64,000 bases of DNA. It comes from Gymnodinialimonas sp. 57CJ19 (lineage in GTDB: Bacteria; Pseudomonadota; Alphaproteobacteria; Rhodobacterales; Rhodobacteraceae). Every line of letters starts with the position of its first letter. The first letter of the stretch is position 1. Location: NCBI RefSeq assembly GCF_038396845.1, contig NZ_CP151587.1:1772001-1836000 (forward strand). The letters are read 5' to 3'. The notes beneath the pieces are model-generated. The model did no database searches. It was not told the origin of the DNA and worked only from the letters and a program-made list of their open reading frames with translations. The position numbers were made by a program, and so were the translations under genes. Positions 1 through 8,453 of this stretch are shown here, piece by piece.

Positions 1-80
1 TGGTTTGCCGAACCACGCCGGGTTTCGGCCCGCCTTGCGTAAGGTATAGGCCCACGTGGCCCTGAAAGCCTAAGCCCGCG

Positions 81-1007
81 TCACGGCAGGATCATCAGCC
101 AAACCGATGCACCCACAACCGTCAGCGCCGTTCCGATCAGCACCGTGGTGGCCACAATCCGCCGCGCCACGCCGTACATATCCGCAAAGATATAGGTGTT
201 GATCCCCGGAGCCACGGCGGCGGTAATCACAGCACTACGCATCTGCCCGGTGCTCAGCCCGCCATAGGTGCCGATGGTCCACGTCAGCAACGGATGCACG
301 GCCAGGGTCAGCACACACAGCATCGCAATCAGCGCCATGTCGCCTTCGGGTTTGTAGCGGTAAAGCACGCCACCAAGGCCGAACAGCGCCGCCGGAAGGG
401 CCGCGCGGATCATCAGGTCAAGGGCATCCTGGACCACGGCGGGTATGGGCAAGCCCGTCAGATTCACCACAAAGCCGCAGCAAATGCCGATCATCAACGA
501 GTTATGAAACATCGCGTCCGCCACGGTTCTGACCAGCGCAAAACCCGTGGTTTCGGCCCGGGCGATTTCCATCGAGGTGATGCCGATCAGGTAGCAAAAC
601 CCGGCGTTGAACGCGATAATCGCGTAGTTCGGCCCCAAGGCCTCTGCCCCAAAGGCGCGTTCCGTTACCGGCAGGCCCAGAAGGACGGTATTGGTAAACA
701 TCGCGGTCAGGCCAATGGCGATACAGTCGGTCCATGGACGGCCAAACAGAAGCCGCGCCCCAAGAATACCAAGGGCAAAACAGGTCGCCGCGCTGCCGAA
801 ATAGGCCGCCAACAGCCACAGATCTAGCTCGGCCCCCAGATCGAGCGAAGCGATGCCGCTGAACAGCAGGCAGGGTAGGGCGAACTTCTGGGTGAATACC
901 ATCAACCCATCAGCCGCCGAGTCCTTAAATAACTTCAGGAAAACAGCGAAGTAGCCCGCGCCAACCAGAAGAAAGACGGGCAGAACGATCGAGAACAGGA
1001 CGCCCAT
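81..1007 (-). CDS. AEC family (auxin efflux carrier type) transporter
   Basis: A 308-residue integral membrane protein with about ten hydrophobic segments spread over its whole length, including an N-terminal VLPVFLLVGAGYF segment and a C-terminal half rich in small residues (ITAAVAPGINTYIFADMYG). This is the layout of the AEC permease family, which exports or imports small organic acids across the inner membrane; the substrate cannot be read from the sequence. Its ATG at 1007 directly follows the TAG of the upstream metallo-hydrolase gene, so it is the last gene of the minus-strand group that runs from holB through tatD. Family assignment is firm, substrate unknown. Confidence 0.85.
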   Translation of the reverse strand: MGVLFSIVLPVFLLVGAGYFAVFLKLFKDSAADGLMVFTQKFALPCLLFSGIASLDLGAELDLWLLAAYFGSAATCFALGILGARLLFGRPWTDCIAIGLTAMFTNTVLLGLPVTERAFGAEALGPNYAIIAFNAGFCYLIGITSMEIARAETTGFALVRTVADAMFHNSLMIGICCGFVVNLTGLPIPAVVQDALDLMIRAALPAALFGLGGVLYRYKPEGDMALIAMLCVLTLAVHPLLTWTIGTYGGLSTGQMRSAVITAAVAPGINTYIFADMYGVARRIVATTVLIGTALTVVGASVWLMILP

Positions 1008-1805
1008 CTAGACGTGGTAAGTCAGGGTCAGCCCATCGAAGGCCGGGGTCACATGGGCGGGCGTTTCCGCGTCCAAGGTAGCGTAATCGAGGTCAATGTG
1101 CATGTTGGTCAACACGGCCTTCTTCGGCGCGGCACGCTCGATCCATTCCAAGGTGTTGGATAGGTGGCTATGGCTCGGATGCGGCTTGTAGCGCAGCGCG
1201 TCCACGATCCAGGTGTCGAGCCCCTCCAGCACCGACCACGCGGGCTCTGGGATGGCCGAGACGTCGGGCAAATAGGCGACATCGGCGACCCGGAAACCAA
1301 GGGCGTCAATGTTGCCGTGGGTCACCTCGAACGGGGTAAAGGTCAGCGGCCCGCCGGCCCCCTCAACCGTGACGTCCCCGGTGATAGCGTGAAGCTCCAG
1401 GATCGGCGGATAGGACGACCCCACAGGCTGCGCAAAGGCATAGCCGAAACGGTTCAGAAGGTCGTTGGATGTGGCCCCATCGGCATAGACGGGCAGGCGG
1501 CTTTCGCGGTTGAAAACGATCATCCGCAGGTCGTCGAGCCCATGCACATGGTCGGCGTGGGAATGGGTATATAGCACGGCGTCCAGATGCCCCACGCCCG
1601 CGTCCAACAACTGCCCCCGCATATCCGGAGAGGTGTCGATCAGCACACGGGTCGCACCATTTTCCGATTTCTTTTCAACAAGTAACGAACATCTGCGCCG
1701 GACGTTCCTGGGGTTCGTGGGGTCACATGCCCCCCATATTCCCCCAAGGCGCGGCACGCCGCCGGATGAACCGCATCCAAGGATGGTGACGCGCAACTCA
1801 GCCAT
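1008..1805 (-). CDS. MBL-fold metallo-hydrolase, PhnP-like
   Basis: A 265-residue metallo-beta-lactamase-fold protein. It carries the metal-binding signature HSHADHVHGLDDLR (HxHxDH) and an N-terminal ILGCGSSGGVPRLGG strand-loop typical of the PhnP/RNase Z-like cyclic phosphodiesterase group. The ATG at 1805 is preferred over an upstream in-frame start because homologues begin at the MAELRVTILGCGSSGG region. The start overlaps the end of tatD by 8 bases, showing translational coupling. The tatD plus PhnP-like pair is a common arrangement in alphaproteobacteria. The exact substrate is unknown. Confidence 0.88.
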   Translation of the reverse strand: MAELRVTILGCGSSGGVPRLGGIWGACDPTNPRNVRRRCSLLVEKKSENGATRVLIDTSPDMRGQLLDAGVGHLDAVLYTHSHADHVHGLDDLRMIVFNRESRLPVYADGATSNDLLNRFGYAFAQPVGSSYPPILELHAITGDVTVEGAGGPLTFTPFEVTHGNIDALGFRVADVAYLPDVSAIPEPAWSVLEGLDTWIVDALRYKPHPSHSHLSNTLEWIERAAPKKAVLTNMHIDLDYATLDAETPAHVTPAFDGLTLTYHV

Positions 1806-2589
1806 GGGACGCTTTCCAGAACAAGCGGTCAAAATTGGCGGTGGTCTGTGCCGCGAATTCCTCATAGCTCAGCCCGAAGGTCTCGGCCGCTTTGCGTGCC
1901 GTGTGGGCGGTGAAAGCGGGCTCATTGCGCTTGCCGCGATGGGGCGGCGGCGCGAGATAGGGGCTGTCGGTTTCCACCAGAATACGGTCGAGCGGGGCTG
2001 CGGCGAAGATATCGCGCAGCTCTTGGCTTTTGGGGAAGGCAGTGATGCCCGACATCGACAGGTAGAAGTCCAGATCAAGCGCAGCTTTCGCAAGCGCGGC
2101 CGAGGAGCTGAAGCAATGCATCACGCAGGTGAAGGCGCCGTTGGCGTATTCCTCGGACAAGATGCGGGCCATGTCCTCATCCGCGTCACGCGAATGGATG
2201 ATAAGCGGCAGTTTGGTGCGCCGGGCGGCTTCGATATGCAGGCGCAGGCTTTCTTGCTGAGTAGCCATGCTGTCGGCGGTGTAATGGTAGTCCAACCCGG
2301 TCTCGCCGATGCCCACAAACTTGGGGTGTTCTGCGAGCGTTTCCAATTGGTTGAGGGTCGCCATAGGCTCTTCTGCGACGGACATCGGGTGGGTGCCTGC
2401 GGCCCAGAAAACCGGGGCGTATTCGTCGGCGATGGCCTGCACTTGGCCCGCGTTTTTCAGCCGTGTGCAGATCGTGACCATGCGCGTGACGCCCGCGTCC
2501 AAGGCGCGGGAAATCACCTCTGGCAGCTCCTCTGAAAGGCTGTCGAAATCAAGGTGGCAATGGCTGTCAACGATCGTGGGATTGGTCAT
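1798..2589 (-). CDS. tatD: TatD family metal-dependent deoxyribonuclease
   Basis: A 263-residue TIM-barrel hydrolase. All family metal-site motifs are visible: VDSHCHLDF (HxH), GETGLDYHY, HSRDAD, MHCFSS and ETDSPYLAP near the end. TatD proteins are cytoplasmic Mg2+-dependent 3'-5' exonucleases linked to DNA repair. The ATG at 2589 gives the usual MTNPTIVDSHCHLDF beginning. An alternative ATG at 2601 would overlap the holB stop as ATGA, so either start is possible. The gene sits between holB and the PhnP-like hydrolase in one minus-strand operon. Confidence 0.93.
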   Translation of the reverse strand: MTNPTIVDSHCHLDFDSLSEELPEVISRALDAGVTRMVTICTRLKNAGQVQAIADEYAPVFWAAGTHPMSVAEEPMATLNQLETLAEHPKFVGIGETGLDYHYTADSMATQQESLRLHIEAARRTKLPLIIHSRDADEDMARILSEEYANGAFTCVMHCFSSSAALAKAALDLDFYLSMSGITAFPKSQELRDIFAAAPLDRILVETDSPYLAPPPHRGKRNEPAFTAHTARKAAETFGLSYEEFAAQTTANFDRLFWKASHG

Positions 2590-2597
2590 GGGGGCTC

Positions 2598-3722
2598 TCA
2601 TGCGGCCAGCCGGGCCGCCATCCGGTCCAGGTCGAGGAAGATATCAAACACCAGCGCGGCGGGGTCAAGGTTGACCGCCTTTCCGCGCCGGGCGCGCGCC
2701 GTCAGGGATTGCGCAAGGCTGGCCCATTCACGGGCGTGGTGCGGCGTAGGGGCGAGGCGTTGCAGCATCGCGGCCTCGTTCGGGGTGATCTCGGTCGGCA
2801 TCTGCCCCGTCGCCCCCAGCCGCGCGGCCCGTGACAGTGCCGTATCAAGAAGCGAAAGCGTCAGGGTAAAGCGTGCCTCGTTGGCCTTTCCAGCAGTGCC
2901 TTCCGCCAAGCGGATCGCCAGTTGGCGGTCCATGTTTGGCAATGTTCCCAAGAGCTTAGTGATGTCGGCATAGAGTCCCGGCCCGCCCTGTTCGGCGAGC
3001 GCAATCGCTTCGCCCACGGACCCTTGTGCCAGTGTCGCAAGGGCCACGCCTTCGGGCGGCTCCGCGCCTGCCTGCATCAGCGCAGAGGCCAGATCAGCGT
3101 CGCCCAGTGGGTTGAAGCGTAGGGTCCGACAGCGCGAGCGGATGGTGGGCAACAGACCGGAAGGGCGGTGAGAAATCAGGAACAAAACCGCGCCTTCGGG
3201 CGGTTCCTCCAGCTCTTTCAGCAGCGCGTTGGCGGCGGAGGGGTTCATCTCGTCGGCGCTGTCGACGATCACAACGCGACGCGCGTTCCCCGCAGACATA
3301 TGAAAAAACCCTTTAAGTCCCCGCACTTCGTCCACGGTGATGACCGTTTTCAGCTTCTTGCTGTCCTTGTCGTCCACCGGGCGGCGCAAGAGGAACAGGC
3401 CCGGTTCACTCAAGGCAGCCATGCGGTGCGACACGGGATGATCCGCTGAAATATCAAGGCTTTGCGGCGGCGGAGGGGCGCCAAACATGTCGTTATCATC
3501 GGGCGGAGGCGTGGCCAGAAGGAACCGGGCGGCTCGCCAGGCGAAGGTGGCTTTTCCGACGCCCTTGGGTCCGGTCAGAAGCCAGCCGTGGGGCAGGCGG
3601 CCCGAGATGGCGGCGGTTAGAAACTCGGCCTCGGCGGCGGAATGGCCGAACAATTGCGCAGCCTCGCGCGGGTGCGGCGCGCCGTCGATGCGATCGGATT
3701 CGAGGGGGAGATCATCAGCCAT
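2598..3722 (-). CDS. holB: DNA polymerase III subunit delta prime
   Basis: A 374-residue clamp-loader subunit. It has a P-loop GPKGVGKATFAWRAARFLL near residue 50, the helix around ADEMNPSAANALLKELEEPP, and the SRC motif in TIRSRCRTLRF, all diagnostic of the delta prime/gamma family. It acts in the clamp-loader complex that loads the beta sliding clamp. The ATG at 3722 is preferred to an upstream TTG at 3728. It lies directly downstream of tmk (87 bases between coding regions) and overlaps or abuts tatD, the conserved tmk-holB-tatD order. Confident. Confidence 0.93.
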   Translation of the reverse strand: MADDLPLESDRIDGAPHPREAAQLFGHSAAEAEFLTAAISGRLPHGWLLTGPKGVGKATFAWRAARFLLATPPPDDNDMFGAPPPPQSLDISADHPVSHRMAALSEPGLFLLRRPVDDKDSKKLKTVITVDEVRGLKGFFHMSAGNARRVVIVDSADEMNPSAANALLKELEEPPEGAVLFLISHRPSGLLPTIRSRCRTLRFNPLGDADLASALMQAGAEPPEGVALATLAQGSVGEAIALAEQGGPGLYADITKLLGTLPNMDRQLAIRLAEGTAGKANEARFTLTLSLLDTALSRAARLGATGQMPTEITPNEAAMLQRLAPTPHHAREWASLAQSLTARARRGKAVNLDPAALVFDIFLDLDRMAARLAA

Positions 3723-3809
3723 GGGCAAGGTCTATCACGGGGCGCGGGCGGGGTGCAGGGTAGATCAATGGTATATCAATTTCGAAACCGGAGCCGGCGC
3801 AATGGCCGC

Positions 3810-4436
3810 TCATCGGCGCGAAAGCCGCTCGGCCACGATCTGCGAAAGCGTCCCCGAGATGGTGTCAGGATCAGTCGAGGCGTCGACCAACACGCAGCGC
3901 TCTGGCGCTTCCGAGGCCAGCTCCCGAAACCCGGCCCGCAGCTTCTGCTGAAAGGGCAGGCCGAAGTCCTCGAACCTGTCTTCGCCGCTATCGCGAGCAA
4001 GGCCGCGCGACAGGGCCAGTTCCGGGTCCATATCAAGGATCAGGGTCAGGTCCGGTTCCACATCAATGGCGGCGGCGTGGATGCGGTCGACAAGGCCGCG
4101 CAAATCGCCGCGCGTGGCCCCTTGGTAAACGCGGGTGCTGTCGGCGAAACGGTCGGTCACCACATCCCGTCCAGCGGCCAGTGCCGGGCGGATGGTGCGT
4201 TCCAGATGGTCGCGGCGGGCGGCCGTGAACAGAAGGATTTCCGTCTCGGCACTCCACCGATCCGGGTCACCTTCCACCAACAGACGCCGGATTTCCTCGG
4301 CCCCGGCAGAGCCACCGGGCTCACGCGTGCGCACAGGGTCCCGGCCTTGGGTCTGCAACCATTCAACCAACCGCTGGGTTTGGGTGGATTTGCCCGAGCC
4401 GTCGATGCCTTCAAGGCTGATAAAAAGAGGGGACAT
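3810..4436 (-). CDS. tmk: Thymidylate kinase
   Basis: A 208-residue dTMP kinase, the usual length. It begins MSPLFISLEGIDGSGKSTQ with the P-loop GxDGSGKST, followed by the DR(F/Y)xxS region VTDRFADSTRVYQGATRGD and an arginine-rich lid (RGLARDSGEDRFEDFG). It phosphorylates dTMP to dTDP for DNA synthesis. The frame stays open far upstream of 4436, but that extension encodes a tandem-repeat peptide and is not part of the family, so the ATG at 4436 is chosen. holB follows on the same strand. Confidence 0.95.
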   Translation of the reverse strand: MSPLFISLEGIDGSGKSTQTQRLVEWLQTQGRDPVRTREPGGSAGAEEIRRLLVEGDPDRWSAETEILLFTAARRDHLERTIRPALAAGRDVVTDRFADSTRVYQGATRGDLRGLVDRIHAAAIDVEPDLTLILDMDPELALSRGLARDSGEDRFEDFGLPFQQKLRAGFRELASEAPERCVLVDASTDPDTISGTLSQIVAERLSRR

Positions 4437-4593
4437 CGGGGCAGGGCGCTTTCGGCTGAAGTGTCTTGTGGGCAGGTTTTGCACGGGCGGGGGCGGTAGA
4501 GCAAGGCGGGCCGCGCAAGCGCCCGATACAATCCCGACGCAACAGGGGCACGCGACCGCGCCGGGTGGCCCCTTGGGCCGCGCGGCGCTACCT

Positions 4594-4651
4594 CCAAAGT
4601 GCCGGGCCCCAAAGTGCCGGGCCCCAAAGTGCCGGGGCCCAAAGTGCCGCG
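4594..4651. repeat. 15-bp tandem repeat, about 3.9 copies
   Basis: The unit CCAAAGTGCCGGGCC occurs at 4594-4608 and 4609-4623, with a one-base variant at 4624-4638 and a partial fourth copy from 4639. It sits in the leader between the dac gene end (4712) and the tmk start (4436). It may vary in copy number by slippage. The rest of 4437-4711 holds no gene that I can support. Confidence 0.9.
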
Positions 4652-4711
4652 TGATGCCCGCAGGGCATTGCCCTAACACGGGAGCGTTTGGGTGCCGATC
4701 CGGGCACGCGT

Positions 4712-5905
4712 TTAAAAGGCGGGCGTTTCCTCGCCGCCCGCTACCATACTGCGCACGCTGGACCATGCCGCCCCGATGCGCACCATCGGCCCGCCCCGTT
4801 CCACATCGGCCATGGCAACGACGGGCACGCGGGCCTCGAACCCGTGGACGCCTTGGGTGACGTGCAATTCGCCCACCACATCGCCCGCTGTCACTGGGGC
4901 GGGCAGGGGCGATGTGAACGTCAGGTTTGCCTCAATCTCTGGGTCCAGAAGGGCGGGTAGCAGCATTTCGATCCCTTCCGAGGGTGCGAGGCCCACGGTC
5001 TCTTCGCTGCCCAGAAATACCGGCGCTCGGGCAATTTCAACGCCCGGTTCCACCACGTCGCGCATCACGAATTGGCGGAAGGCCCACGTCACGATCCGCT
5101 CCGCTTCGTCGGCGCGGGCTTGCGAGGAGGCGAGCCCCGAGATCACGAAAGTGACCCGTCGGTCGCCTTGCATGGCAGAGCCGACAAGGCCGTAGCCTGC
5201 CTCTTCCGTGTGGCCGGTCTTCAGGCCATCGGCCCCGATCCCCAGACCCAGAAGAGGATTTCGGTTGAAGCGGTTGGCGGGGCTGCGGTTCTCGTAGTCA
5301 AATTCGGTTTCCTGGAAATAGGCGTAGTATTCGGGAAATTCCTCGATCAGCCGTTGTGCCAGAATGCCCAGATCGCGCATCGACACGCGGTGGTCGGGGT
5401 GGGGCCAGCCGGAGGCATTGGCGAAGGTCGAATTCATCATCCCCAACTGCCGCGCCCGTTGGGTCATCAGCGTGGCAAAGCCGTCCTCGGTCCCGTCGGG
5501 CGACAGCGCCTCGCCCAGGGCCACGGCGGCGTCGTTGCCGGACACGATCACGACGCCACGGATCAATTCCTCGACCGTGGGGCGGTCTTGGGTGTTGAGG
5601 AACATGGTGGAGCCGCCAAAGCTCATGGCGTGGGCAGAAACGGGCACCCGTGTTTCCAGCGTCAGGCGGCCATCGCGCAGCGCTTCAAACGCCATCAGAA
5701 GCGTCATCAGCTTGGACATCGACGCGGGCGGTAAAGGCTCGTCCGCGTTGAGCGCCAGCAAAACCTGACCCGAGCTATGGTCGTAGACATAGGCCGCGCG
5801 GGCCTGCGTGTCATAGCCCTGCGCTTGCGCAACAATGGCAGAGAGCGAAACAAAAACCGCCGCGAGGAGTGTCGCGGCGGGTTTGGTTAGAAAAGCAATA
5901 TGCAT
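4712..5905 (-). CDS. D-alanyl-D-alanine carboxypeptidase (PBP5/6 type)
   Basis: A 397-residue penicillin-binding protein of class S11. An N-terminal signal peptide (hydrophobic core LLAAVFVSLSAIVAQAQG) is followed by the three active-site boxes: SxxK in PPASMSKLMT, SxN in VVSGNDAAVAL and KTG in GLKTGHTEEAGYG. A C-terminal beta-domain (PBP5_C type, about residues 280-375) follows. It trims the terminal D-Ala of peptidoglycan stem peptides in the periplasm. The ATG at 5905 gives the full signal peptide. It lies downstream of the SPOR lipoprotein gene and upstream of tmk on the same strand. Confidence 0.93.
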   Translation of the reverse strand: MHIAFLTKPAATLLAAVFVSLSAIVAQAQGYDTQARAAYVYDHSSGQVLLALNADEPLPPASMSKLMTLLMAFEALRDGRLTLETRVPVSAHAMSFGGSTMFLNTQDRPTVEELIRGVVIVSGNDAAVALGEALSPDGTEDGFATLMTQRARQLGMMNSTFANASGWPHPDHRVSMRDLGILAQRLIEEFPEYYAYFQETEFDYENRSPANRFNRNPLLGLGIGADGLKTGHTEEAGYGLVGSAMQGDRRVTFVISGLASSQARADEAERIVTWAFRQFVMRDVVEPGVEIARAPVFLGSEETVGLAPSEGIEMLLPALLDPEIEANLTFTSPLPAPVTAGDVVGELHVTQGVHGFEARVPVVAMADVERGGPMVRIGAAWSSVRSMVAGGEETPAF

Positions 5906-6024
5906 GGCAACCTAAGCGTTCCAAATGTGTCCAGAGCCATAGCTAAAGGCGAAACACACCCAACATCAAGGTGCCGCGCCGCCACTCGCGAAAAGCTGCT
6001 TATGCAGGGCGCCGCACCGGGATG

Positions 6025-6900
6025 TTAGCGGCGCACAAAGAAGGCGTCGTCAAAGCCCAAGTCACGCACATTGGCCAAGATCGCGTCCCGGGTCTCGGTG
6101 CTGTCGGCGGGGCCGACAACCACGCGCCAGAACTGGCGGCCGTTGGTGGTCTGGTCATAAATCGTTGGCTCCAGGCCCACACTGCGCAGGGATTGCCCGG
6201 TGTTGGTGGCGTTTTCCTGGACCGAGAAGATGCCGATCTGGATGTAGGCCTGCTCGGGCGCGCCAGCGGCGGGCGTACGGGCCGCAACGGGGGCGGGCTC
6301 TGCCGCATCAATCGCAGCGGCGGCGGCGGCGATGGTGGTATCGGTCCCGTCCAATGGCGCAGATGTGATGTCGCCCGCAGCCGCAGAGGCGGCGATATCT
6401 TCACCGGGGGCGAAGGCATCAGGGGCGGCTTCTGCCGTCTCGGACACTTCCTCCCGGCGCAGGGCCGTCACGTTCAACATTGTCGGGTCGCCCGCCAGCG
6501 CGCCAATGGCGGCAGCTGCATCGGACGAGATCTGAAGCTCAGGGCCGGGGTTGTCGCGCTCGCGCCGGAACAAGGCGCCAATCACGAAGCGCCCGTTTTC
6601 ATCGTTGCGGATAATTACACGCTCGGGATCGGTTACATCAGGATGCGCCACCCAGACGCCACCAAGAGAGGGGCGACCATCCCAGAGACCTTCGGCTGTG
6701 GCCTCAAAAACCTCGGGCGCTTCAACGTCACGCTCCACCAGCCGCGTCGCGCCAATGGGCGCGGGGCCGTCTGCGTCCGCATCACGAGAGCTGAACAAGC
6801 CGCCCTCTTCAACGCAGCCCGCAAGGGCGATGACAGGAACAAGCGCCATGGAAAAAGCGCGGATTCGGGACGTGTGGCGGATTAGGGTCATACTGCTCAT
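6025..6900 (-). CDS. SPOR-domain lipoprotein
   Basis: A 291-residue protein with an N-terminal lipoprotein signal ending in the lipobox LAGC, a long Ala/Asp/Pro-rich linker, and a C-terminal SPOR domain (about residues 215-291, QAYIQIGIFSVQENA to DLGFDDAFFVRR). SPOR domains bind denuded peptidoglycan at the septum, so the protein probably acts in cell-envelope remodelling during division. That fits its position just upstream of a D-Ala-D-Ala carboxypeptidase. The ATG at 6900 or one at 6891 could be the start. Confidence 0.85.
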   Translation of the reverse strand: MSSMTLIRHTSRIRAFSMALVPVIALAGCVEEGGLFSSRDADADGPAPIGATRLVERDVEAPEVFEATAEGLWDGRPSLGGVWVAHPDVTDPERVIIRNDENGRFVIGALFRRERDNPGPELQISSDAAAAIGALAGDPTMLNVTALRREEVSETAEAAPDAFAPGEDIAASAAAGDITSAPLDGTDTTIAAAAAAIDAAEPAPVAARTPAAGAPEQAYIQIGIFSVQENATNTGQSLRSVGLEPTIYDQTTNGRQFWRVVVGPADSTETRDAILANVRDLGFDDAFFVRR

Positions 6901-7146
6901 CTCTGCACTCTGTCCCCACGCGTCAGGCGCGCAGGTGATTATTAACTCTACCCGGACGTTGCCGGACCGGTCGCTGCCGGTTGTGATCCTATTGGCGGAC
7001 CACGCCTGTAATGGGCAGACGTTACACCACCGATTCGCATCTGAAAAGCCGCCTTGTGAAGATCGTGGCAGAGAGTGGGTTTCAGAATCACACTTGTCAC
7101 AGTATCGCAGAGGTCCAGACCCGTTCGAGCGCAGCCTTGAACCGCC

Positions 7147-7236
7147 GGAGGAGTGGCAGAGTGGTCGAATGCACCGGTCTTGAAAACCGGCGTGCGTGAA
7201 AGCGTACCGTGGGTTCGAATCCCACCTCCTCCGCCA
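7147..7236 (+). tRNA. tRNA-Ser (anticodon TGA)
   Basis: The acceptor stem pairs GGAGGAG (7147-7153) with CTCCTCC (7226-7232), followed by discriminator G and an encoded CCA (7234-7236). The anticodon arm is CCGGT-CTTGAAA-ACCGG with anticodon TGA at 7181-7183. The variable arm is long, as in class II tRNAs, and the T arm contains GGTTCGAATCC. The gene is complete. It marks the left edge of the accessory region and so may be the integration site of one of the elements. Confidence 0.97.
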
Positions 7237-7285
7237 CGATCTTTATCGTTATCTTTCATGAGCTTAACGAGGTTGTGATTCATCT

Positions 7286-7307
7286 TATTGACCACGATAT
7301 TGACCAC
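7286..7307. repeat. Paired 10-bp direct repeats just downstream of tRNA-Ser
   Basis: TATTGACCAC occurs at 7286-7295 and again at 7298-7307, and a partial inverted match (GTGGTCACTATT) follows near 7316. Such clustered repeats beside a tRNA 3' end resemble recombinase arm sites. I could not find a matching attachment-site copy elsewhere in the window. Confidence 0.4.
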
Positions 7308-7322
7308 AGGAGCGCGTGGTCA

Positions 7323-7577
7323 CTATTCGTTGTTTTCGTGTTCTTCTGAGGCCTCTTTTCCAGATGAAGGGACCGGACCGCCGATTCGGGGGGGCAGGTG
7401 CGCGTCGGCGCGGTCGTAAAGTGCCGCCTGAGCGGCCTCCTTGTCCGCCCCGGCGGGGTCTGTACCGTCATGTCGGAAGCCTGCGGGCGTCAGCCCGCGC
7501 TGTTCCCGGACTGCTTCGATCTTGTCTGCGTAGATGCCCAACCGGCTGCCGGGGTTGCTCCGCATTTCGTATGCCAT
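7323..7577 (-). CDS. Small hypothetical protein, 84 aa
   Basis: An 84-residue frame starting at ATG 7577, with a good ribosome site (GGAGG eight bases upstream). The product begins MAYEMRSNPGSRLGIYADK and is hydrophilic, with an acidic C-terminus (EASEEHENNE). I recognise no family. It lies between tRNA-Ser and IS6 copy A, whose left edge is about 60 bases upstream, so its promoter may have been replaced by the IS. It could be a leftover of an integrated element. Confidence 0.5.
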   Translation of the reverse strand: MAYEMRSNPGSRLGIYADKIEAVREQRGLTPAGFRHDGTDPAGADKEAAQAALYDRADAHLPPRIGGPVPSSGKEASEEHENNE

Positions 7578-7638
7578 GGTATGGCCTCCTATCGATGATT
7601 GCCGTTGGGTGCTGTACTCGGAGTGCAACACTTGCGAT

Positions 7639-8453
7639 GGCCTTGTCAGAGGAACTGTGCTTGAGCCGGGCAGGGCGGTCTCGTAGACTTTTGGGATGAC
7701 CAAAAGATCGCCCTTCAAGTACTTCAAGACGAGCCCTGAGATCATCCGCCTGGCTGTAATGCTATACGTCCGGTTCCCGCTGTCGCTCCGGAACGTGGAG
7801 GATCTGCTCCACGAGCGCGGGATCGATGTCAGCCATGAAACGGTCAGATATTGGTGGCAAAGGTTCGGCCCGATGTTCGCGTCCGAGATCAAGAAGCGGC
7901 GGATCCAGGGCCTGAAATCAAGCAAGTGGCGTTGGCATCTAGATGAGGTCTTCGTCAAAATCCGAGGCCAGCGTCACTACCTTTGGCGTGCCGTGGATCA
8001 CGAAGGTGAGGTGCTGGAAAGCTACGTCACCAAGCGCCGCGACAAGAAAGCTGCGGTAAAGTTCCTAAGAAAAGCAATGCGTAAGCACGGACAGCCCAAG
8101 GTGATCGTCACCGACAAGCTTCGCTCGTACGGCGCCGCGCTCAAGGATTTGGGCGGCGCGAACCGACAGGAAACGGGCCGCTGGGTGAACAATCGAGCCG
8201 AGAATTCGCACCTGCCTTTTCGACGAAGGGAGCGAGCAATGCTTCGGTTTCGAAGGATGCGAAGTTTGCAAAAGTTCGCTTCCGTCCACGCCTCCGTTTC
8301 CAACCACTTCAACCAAACCCGCAGTCTCTCAAGCCGAAGCCACTTCAAGCTGAACCGCACCGCCGCACTTCTCGAGTGGCGCGGTCTTTGCGCTGAATAA
8401 ACGGCAGGCACCCTGTCCTAGCTGAGACTGGTTCGAATTCGTCTGACAGCACC
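7639..8453 (+). mobile_element. IS6-family insertion sequence, copy A (complete)
   Basis: An 815-bp element holding one DDE transposase gene. The right end reads GTCTGACAGCACC. The left end GGCCTTGTCAGAG is an imperfect inverted match to it, differing from copies C and D, which begin GGTGTTGTCAGAG. No 8-bp target duplication is seen at its edges. The right edge cuts into a DNA methyltransferase gene. It is one of six related copies in this window, all in the same orientation. Confidence 0.9.
7696..8400 (+). CDS. IS6-family transposase (copy A)
   Basis: A 234-residue DDE transposase. It shows the N-terminal zinc/helix region (LRNVEDLLHERGIDVSHET), and the catalytic residues lie in HLDEVFVKI (first D), VTDKLRSY (second D) and NRAENSH (E). 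It ends in the conserved SVHASVSNHFNQ block. The frame is intact and probably active. IS6 elements move by replicative transposition or by targeting an existing copy, which fuses DNA segments. Confidence 0.93.
   Translation: MTKRSPFKYFKTSPEIIRLAVMLYVRFPLSLRNVEDLLHERGIDVSHETVRYWWQRFGPMFASEIKKRRIQGLKSSKWRWHLDEVFVKIRGQRHYLWRAVDHEGEVLESYVTKRRDKKAAVKFLRKAMRKHGQPKVIVTDKLRSYGAALKDLGGANRQETGRWVNNRAENSHLPFRRRERAMLRFRRMRSLQKFASVHASVSNHFNQTRSLSSRSHFKLNRTAALLEWRGLCAE

Noticed and set aside
1510..2535. 341-codon plus-strand frame across the metallo-hydrolase and tatD genes
   Set aside because: Opposite-strand shadow of two clear genes, with no family features.
4437..4766. N-terminal extension of thymidylate kinase with repeated RHFGA peptides
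   Set aside because: It is the translation of the 15-bp tandem repeat. The family starts at the ATG at 4436.
6948..7307. 119-codon minus-strand frame with GGGGGIRTHGTLSRTPVFKT-type product
   Set aside because: It is the antisense of tRNA-Ser, a well-known false protein.
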